From: Euperipatoides rowelli
Taxonomy: Eukaryota > Onychophora > Udeonychophora > Euonychophora > Peripatopsidae
Assembly: GCA_003024985.2 (NCBI GenBank)
Contig: PXIH01S0035658.1
Direction: 5' to 3' (one strand)
Length of the DNA stretch: 11,054 bases
The notes below the pieces were generated by a model, which saw only the letters and a program-made list of their open reading frames with translations, was not told the DNA's origin and did no database searches. The translations under genes and the position numbers were made by a program. Below, piece by piece: positions 7,189 to 11,054 of this stretch (positions are counted from its first letter, which is position 1; every line of letters begins with the position of its first letter).

Positions 7189-7236
7189 GACACGCACACA
7201 CAAATAGCCACAAATCCCACTTTTATAATATAGATT
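7189..7236 (+). repeat. CA-rich segment and TATAGATT tail, likely 3' end of the repeat containing the array
   Basis: Immediately after the last unit the sequence reads GACACGCACACACAAATAGC, then CACAAATCCCACTTTTATAA and TATAGATT. From memory, this CA-rich stretch followed by TTTATAATATAGATT is a common 3' terminus of dispersed retroelement-like repeats in insect genomes. That makes this the probable 3' boundary. The class is not determined. Confidence 0.45.
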
Positions 7237-7482
7237 ATAAAATGAAAACCATATTTTTAAAACCTATATTTTAATCAGTTTCTAGGAATATCCAGAGTTG
7301 AGAGTTTTATATATTTAATTGTTTCTACATAATCTTCTATCATTTTGATTATTAGTCAGTCTAAAATTCCTAAGTAGTTTTCCTATTATTATTTTTTGTT
7401 CTTTATGTGATTCAACATACCATAAGTTACTTGCTTTTTTAGACATGTTTGGTCCATATTATTACCAACATAATTTAAACTA
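7237..7482. other. A/T-rich spacer, nothing recognised
   Basis: No motif or convincing frame on either strand. Minus-strand peptides such as SKKASNLWYVESHKEQK (about 7390-7440) look protein-like but match nothing I can name. Confidence 0.4.
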
Positions 7483-7602
7483 TCAAATGTAGCTATATTT
7501 TATTCCACTATCAAAGATAATAACATTAATATTCATGTTGTCTATAGCTTTTATATCCAATATTAACTCATCTAATTTTGTCTCTAAATCCATCAACATC
7601 TT
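7483..7602 (-). pseudogene. Possible LINE endonuclease N-terminal fragment
   Basis: A short minus-strand frame (stop complement at 7483-7485) reads ETKLDELILDIKAIDNMNIN and then VIIFDSGI. The KLDEL ... VIIxxE/DxxI shape resembles the start of the apurinic-type endonuclease domain of LINEs (KxDEL ... DVIxLSETW). The ETW residues are not conserved and nothing downstream supports it. It could equally be chance. Confidence 0.22.
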
Positions 7603-7935
7603 TCATGTTCTATTATATATTTACCATTCTAGTCACAACTGGAAAATGTTCTGCATAATGCCAATTAAAAATAATAATAAAAAAAATATTGTACATACCT
7701 GAACAATTCCCATGTCATGAATGTGTAATCTATTACACTTTTACCATTGCTGTTCACAAAAGTTAATCTTTCTAACTTGTCTCCCTGTATTCTGCAGTAA
7801 TAACATTCAAAATAAACATATTTTATCTATTATTAATAAAATGCATTATTTGACAACCTCTTCTATTATCATATCAGTTGAATTTGGTGATGCATGTTGG
7901 GAGCATAAAAATCATATTAATCTTATTTTTTATTA
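7603..7935. other. A/T-rich spacer, nothing recognised
   Basis: A plus-strand frame at 7721-8023 spans part of this region but is low-complexity and runs through a microsatellite, so it is not supported as a gene. Confidence 0.4.
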
Positions 7936-7973
7936 TAGTTATTATTATTATTATTATTGTTGTTGTTGTTGTT
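7936..7973. repeat. Compound microsatellite (TTA)n-(TTG)n
   Basis: About seven TTA/ATT triplets (to 7958) are followed directly by about five TTG triplets (to 7973). A one-base change in the repeat unit (A to G) separates the two halves. Confidence 0.9.
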
Positions 7974-8370
7974 TATTTCATCATTTAACTTTTAAAACAA
8001 ATCCAATTCCTTATTTACATTAACTTATTAGACATTATTAAATCAATAATTGTAATTTGTGTAATAATCCTGTTTTGTTTAAAACAGTAGATGTTAATTA
8101 AAAATCTAAATTTTGAGTAATAATTGAGAAAGTAAGATCTATTATATGGTTAAGGATTATATATTTGTCATGAAATTAGCTTCAATTTATATAACTTGCT
8201 TCTAATTTCAAAAGAAGTTGACTGGGAAGGATCCGTCCGTAGCTTCTTGAACAGGGTTAGACTCTAGGGTTCAAGGGTCCGTAAAAATATTTTTCATTTT
8301 CAAATGGTATTTGACTACGTAAAGTTTACCAATCACAGCTATAGATACAAACTCAGGTAACGCTGGACAA
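7974..8370. other. No gene recognised
   Basis: A/T-rich, with a GC-richer patch at 8222-8283 (GGATCCGTCCGTAGC ... GGGTTCAAGGGTCC). That patch has a tRNA B-box-like GGTTCAA but no cloverleaf or A-box. It is the left flank of the piggyBac-type insertion. Confidence 0.4.
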
Positions 8371-8374
8371 TTAA
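8371..8374. repeat. TTAA target-site duplication, left
   Basis: TTAA directly precedes CCCTAGA, matching the copy at 9003-9006. Confidence 0.85.
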
Positions 8375-9002
8375 CCCTAGAATACCAGTCTTCCAAAATG
8401 TTTTGTTTTTACTAGTCATGGGTAAAATTTACCCAAAATTCAAAAATTTGAATTGAGGTATCTAATACAGTTTTATTACTTTTACTAGCATAACAGGGTT
8501 TAATAACATTCAAACAAAGATTACATGATGTTTTTTTAGGAAGTTATTATCTTTAGCAGCAATCATTGCAAACAAGTCCATGGTGCTCCAGACACATTGC
8601 TCTAAAGCATATGTTGCACCTGTCACGAGATTTCTGGTCTTTTTTAGTAAGACATAGTTGACATCTTGTTGGTTTCTGTTGATGTGATGGGGATTCAGCC
8701 ATGTAGGTGTTTTTTCGAGGATACCCTTTATTGTCGTACTGGACGTTGTATTTGCGGGACATTTACACGTTGCTCCATCCATGACCGCATCAGTGAAAAT
8801 GACAAATCCTGAAGAAAATCTAGCCTTATTTTAAGTTTTTTTTTTTTTTTACATTTGCCAGATTATTTTAAGCTATAACAATATTTGTTGAGATTTAGAA
8901 GGTACTGAAAATTTAAAAATTCTAAAAAATGATTTTTGGGCATTTTTTTTCTAAAATGAAAAACTTACTGGGTAAAATTTACCCATGACTAGTATTCTTG
9001 GG
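8375..9002 (-). mobile_element. Non-autonomous piggyBac-type element (628 bases)
   Basis: The element is flanked by TTAA on both sides (8371-8374 and 9003-9006), the target duplication specific to the piggyBac superfamily. Its ends are inverted repeats: CCCTAGAATACCAGTC (8375-8390) against the complement of 8987-9002, CCCAAGAATACTAGTC. CCCTAGA at the tip is the usual piggyBac terminus. A second inverted pair lies inside: ACTAGTCATGGGTAAAATTT at 8411-8430 (to 8435) against 8969-8993. It is separated from the left tip repeat by about 20 bases but overlaps the right one. Published piggyBac ends have similar asymmetric internal repeats. The interior keeps only the 3' end of a transposase gene, on the minus strand, so movement would need an enzyme from elsewhere. 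The strand given is that of the transposase remnant. Confidence 0.9.
8553..8762 (-). pseudogene. piggyBac transposase C-terminal cysteine-rich domain remnant
   Basis: The 69-residue minus-strand frame ends in a C5HC2-type zinc-binding pattern: C34 and C37 (TRCQLC), C49 and C52 (DRCNIC), C57, H60/H61 (MCLEHH), C65 and C68 (VCNDCC), then the stop. This cross-brace finger at the extreme C-terminus of piggyBac-family transposases helps bind the subterminal DNA. A basic stretch (PRKN, KKDQKSRDR) precedes and surrounds it, as in the family. Full transposases are about 500-600 residues; the catalytic DDD domain is absent and a stop lies just upstream of the first methionine, so this is only the tail. 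The stop is 178 bases from the left tip, so the left end is the 3' end of the ancestral gene. The overlapping 90-residue frame at 8510-8782 is a shadow. Confidence 0.8.
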
Positions 9003-9006
9003 TTAA
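9003..9006. repeat. TTAA target-site duplication, right
   Basis: TTAA directly follows the right terminal repeat ending ATTCTTGGG, matching 8371-8374. Confidence 0.85.
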
Positions 9007-10204
9007 AAGCTAGTAAATAAAAAAATAAATAATATTGTAAACCCAGTACTAGTGTATCAACAAATAAATAAAATATTTATTATTACAAAAATATTGGGTA
9101 TAAAAATATTCATGCATTCAAATTAAAAATAAGCTAACCATTACAATATAATGGGTTTATAATGGGCTAAAAATTAATTTAGTTAATGTAATCAAAATTA
9201 TCCATAAACTATTGAATTTATCATTTAATTTTTATTTCAAATATTATTGAATTTTAAGAACTATTTTCCCTTTAAACTTTTTTTGCTACTGTAATAGCTG
9301 ATTAAATCTAATAAAAAACAATTGTCTGTTATCTTCATTTATACATCTAAAATTAAACCTAACATGATCTCCTCTTTTTTGTTTTTTGTTATTCTATATT
9401 GAAGCAATATATTTTTATGGAAGATAACAAATTTTTAATGGAAAACCATCTTGATTCTGTCATTTATTCTAGATTAAAAATCAGCCTATTCTATTGTTGA
9501 ATTAACAGAGTAGTGCTTAGCTACTTTAAATATCATTTAAAGTGTGTAAATGATACTTTATATATTTTTATTTTCGTGTGACATTAAACAAAAATGTTTT
9601 AATTTTGAAAAGATAATCTATTTACTCTGTCTAGGAACAAAACAACCCCAACTCTAAAACTGTCTTTTCAGAGATATTATTACAGTTCCTGGTAAACATG
9701 TCACAGATTTTTTATTTTTTTTATATATATACAGTATATACTCTTATTGACAAAAATATTAAATGTTCTATTATCGTGATTATTTTAATGGATTGTGTTC
9801 ATTTTTTTAATTCATGGGACAAAACAAATGTTTGGGATACTTTTCAGAAAAGATAGCATTACATTAAAGGTGTTGATTATTAAAAGCATTTGTGCTGGGA
9901 TTTTCCCATGTGTGCAAATTCTGTTTTTTTTTTTAATTATTTTTTTATTTTTATCCATTATGCATTACAGCAAAGAAAAAAGAAAATCATGATTCAAAAC
10001 TTCTGTTTGGAAAACTATCTAGTTTCCTATTTGAGAGAATTAAAATTTACTTTCATTAATTTCCATGCTAGATCTAATCTATAAATGTCTTATATATTTG
10101 TCAACCAGTAGAATATTCATGTTTTAAATCTTAGTAAATACCAAATATTTAGAACTTTTTATGGATAGATTTCCTTTTTTTTAATTATTTTGTTTCTTTT
10201 GGAG
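9007..10204. other. Long A/T-rich stretch without recognised gene
   Basis: No protein motif, tRNA or inverted-repeat element was found on either strand. It contains homopolymer T and A runs (for example near 9921-9930) and a short TA repeat near 9722-9737. Plus-strand frames at 9795-9992 and 9890-10084 are overlapping, hydrophobic and low-complexity, with no support as genes. Confidence 0.45.
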
Positions 10205-10226
10205 CAGTGGTTCCAATCCTTTTTTT
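10205..10226 (+). mobile_element. Possible hAT-type transposon terminus
   Basis: CAGTGGTTCCAATCCTTTTT followed by GGGACAAAC and later GGTGACACA resembles the CAGTGGTTCYCAAMCTTTTT terminus of many hAT elements and their short derivatives. The complementary end (AAGG...AACCACTG) was not found before the window ends, and the 8-base target duplication (TTTTGGAG on this side) cannot be confirmed. It is therefore a truncated or partly contained element, if real. Confidence 0.4.
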
Positions 10227-10620
10227 CATAGGGACAAACTTAAGATGGTCAAAATTTTTGGTGACACATTATTAATTTAAATAAACGCTTATTAACAGGA
10301 GCCTCACAAAGGGATGGGGGGGGGGGTTGTGGCGTAATCCCTGGGGCCAGAGTAGGCCACATGTATGAAAAATTACATAATAAACTAGATAGTTATGACC
10401 AGGGGTGATGAAATGGGGGCATAGGCCATGCAACAAAATCTCCATAAAAAAAATCAAATTTTCACACACAAGGTGCCTATAGGCTTGGACAAGTTTCCGC
10501 AGGTCCGTCAAAGGTAAACAAAATGTCCATACAACAAAAATAAAAAGCTTATCAAAATATTTAAGAGCTACAGCTGGAGTTACAGTCCCGGGGCTCTGAT
10601 TAGAGTATGAGTGACCTCCT
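10227..10620. other. GC-richer repeat-like stretch, no gene assigned
   Basis: This stretch is less A/T-rich than its surroundings and includes a G11 run (10316-10326), GTGGCGTAATCCCTGGGGCC, and AGTTACAGTCCCGGGGCTCT near 10579-10598. It is probably the interior of the element whose terminus lies at 10205. A 79-residue minus-strand frame (10272-10511) crosses the C-run, has no recognisable domain, and is rejected as a gene. Confidence 0.4.
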
Positions 10621-11013
10621 TATTAACAAAGCACTATAAAATAAATGTCATTCTTTGCTCATGATATAAGTTATGGTGTCTTTATTATTTTTAAAGTACA
10701 AAAAATATTTATTTTTATTTTTATGTTAGGTCATTATACAAAAGATTATCTTTTCGTAAAATCGCTGTTTGTAGAGAGTATTAATAATACAGTATTCAAG
10801 TTGTATTTTTTCTACTAGAGGATTTATATTCCTTGGAATATCAAAAAAAATGTCTGTAATTATACGGTTCATTTCTAAATAAATTAATAAACATTATGCA
10901 ATGCTTTTATGTTGTTTTTCTATCATCATTTTATTGATTGTATTTGAAGTTGTTTTCATTCATAATGCATAAAGTCAGTAATAATTATTACTAATGTGTT
11001 GTTTATTTTATAG
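10621..11013. other. A/T-rich spacer, nothing recognised
   Basis: No motif, RNA gene or credible frame was seen on either strand. Confidence 0.45.
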
Positions 11014-11054
11014 ACAACTAGCTACCATATCCGCCATTGCCCGGGTGTCCATTG
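11014..11054 (+). repeat. Start of a dispersed repeat running off the right edge
   Basis: After A/T-rich sequence the composition changes abruptly to ACAACTAGCTACCATATCCG and then CCATTGCCCGGGTGTCCATT. CTAGCTxxCC...GCCCGGGTG resembles, from memory, a common 5' boundary of dispersed repeats in insect genomes whose 3' ends are CA-rich with a TATAGATT tail, like 7189-7236. Only about 40 bases are in the window, so the identification is tentative. Confidence 0.35.

Noticed and set aside
7721-8023. 100-residue plus-strand open frame with poly-Tyr and poly-Cys
   Set aside because: The runs are the translated microsatellite; there is no other support.
8222-8283. tRNA or tRNA-derived SINE promoter (GGTTCAA box)
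   Set aside because: No A-box at a suitable distance, no cloverleaf pairing, and no adjacent repeat boundary seen.
9795-10084. Two overlapping small plus-strand frames
   Set aside because: Low-complexity, Phe-rich translations of A/T-rich DNA with no motif.
10272-10511. 79-residue minus-strand open frame
   Set aside because: It passes through a homopolymer C run and repeat-like DNA; no domain and no start context worth naming.

Overview
This window looks like intergenic or intronic DNA from an animal nuclear genome, most likely an arthropod. It is strongly A/T-rich, with no long open frame on either strand, no bacterial-style gene packing and no Shine-Dalgarno-led genes. Every stretch of recognisable protein similarity belongs to a decayed transposable element. 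A hemipteran-like insect is a guess from the character of the repeats, not a demonstrated assignment. I see no intact host gene, rRNA, tRNA or CRISPR array.

Layout. (1) About 25-2116 is a large imperfect inverted repeat, with arms of about 850 bases. Its centre is a perfect 21-base stem with a 4-base loop (1071-1116). Each arm carries, in opposite orientation, a broken copy of the same small cysteine-rich (two CxxC) coding sequence. (2) About 2345-3228, minus strand, is a Ty1/copia-type Gag pseudogene split over several frames. It runs from its N-terminal start to the zinc knuckle and stops just before the protease would begin. (3) A perfect 42-base direct repeat (2393-2434 and 3755-3796) brackets this Gag and the DNA upstream of it. 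(4) About 4064-6223, minus strand, holds three separate fragments of non-LTR retrotransposon (LINE) reverse transcriptases. They are readable only by changing frame, so a simple ORF search misses them. (5) 6391-7236 is an array of about six degenerate units of roughly 125 bases, ending in a CA-rich and TATAGATT-like tail. (6) 8375-9002 is a complete non-autonomous piggyBac-type element: TTAA target duplications, terminal and asymmetric subterminal inverted repeats, and the zinc-binding C-terminus of a transposase. (7) A hAT-like terminus lies at 10205. A repeat start at 11014 runs off the window. The remaining stretches are A/T-rich and show nothing I can assign.

The elements do not work together as a system; the window is a layered record of insertions. 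The points most worth checking are the inverted dimer with its perfect centre, the 42-base duplication around the copia fragment, the piggyBac derivative, and the tandem array that may belong to the same repeat class as the element entering at the right edge. I found no convincing undescribed functional system.
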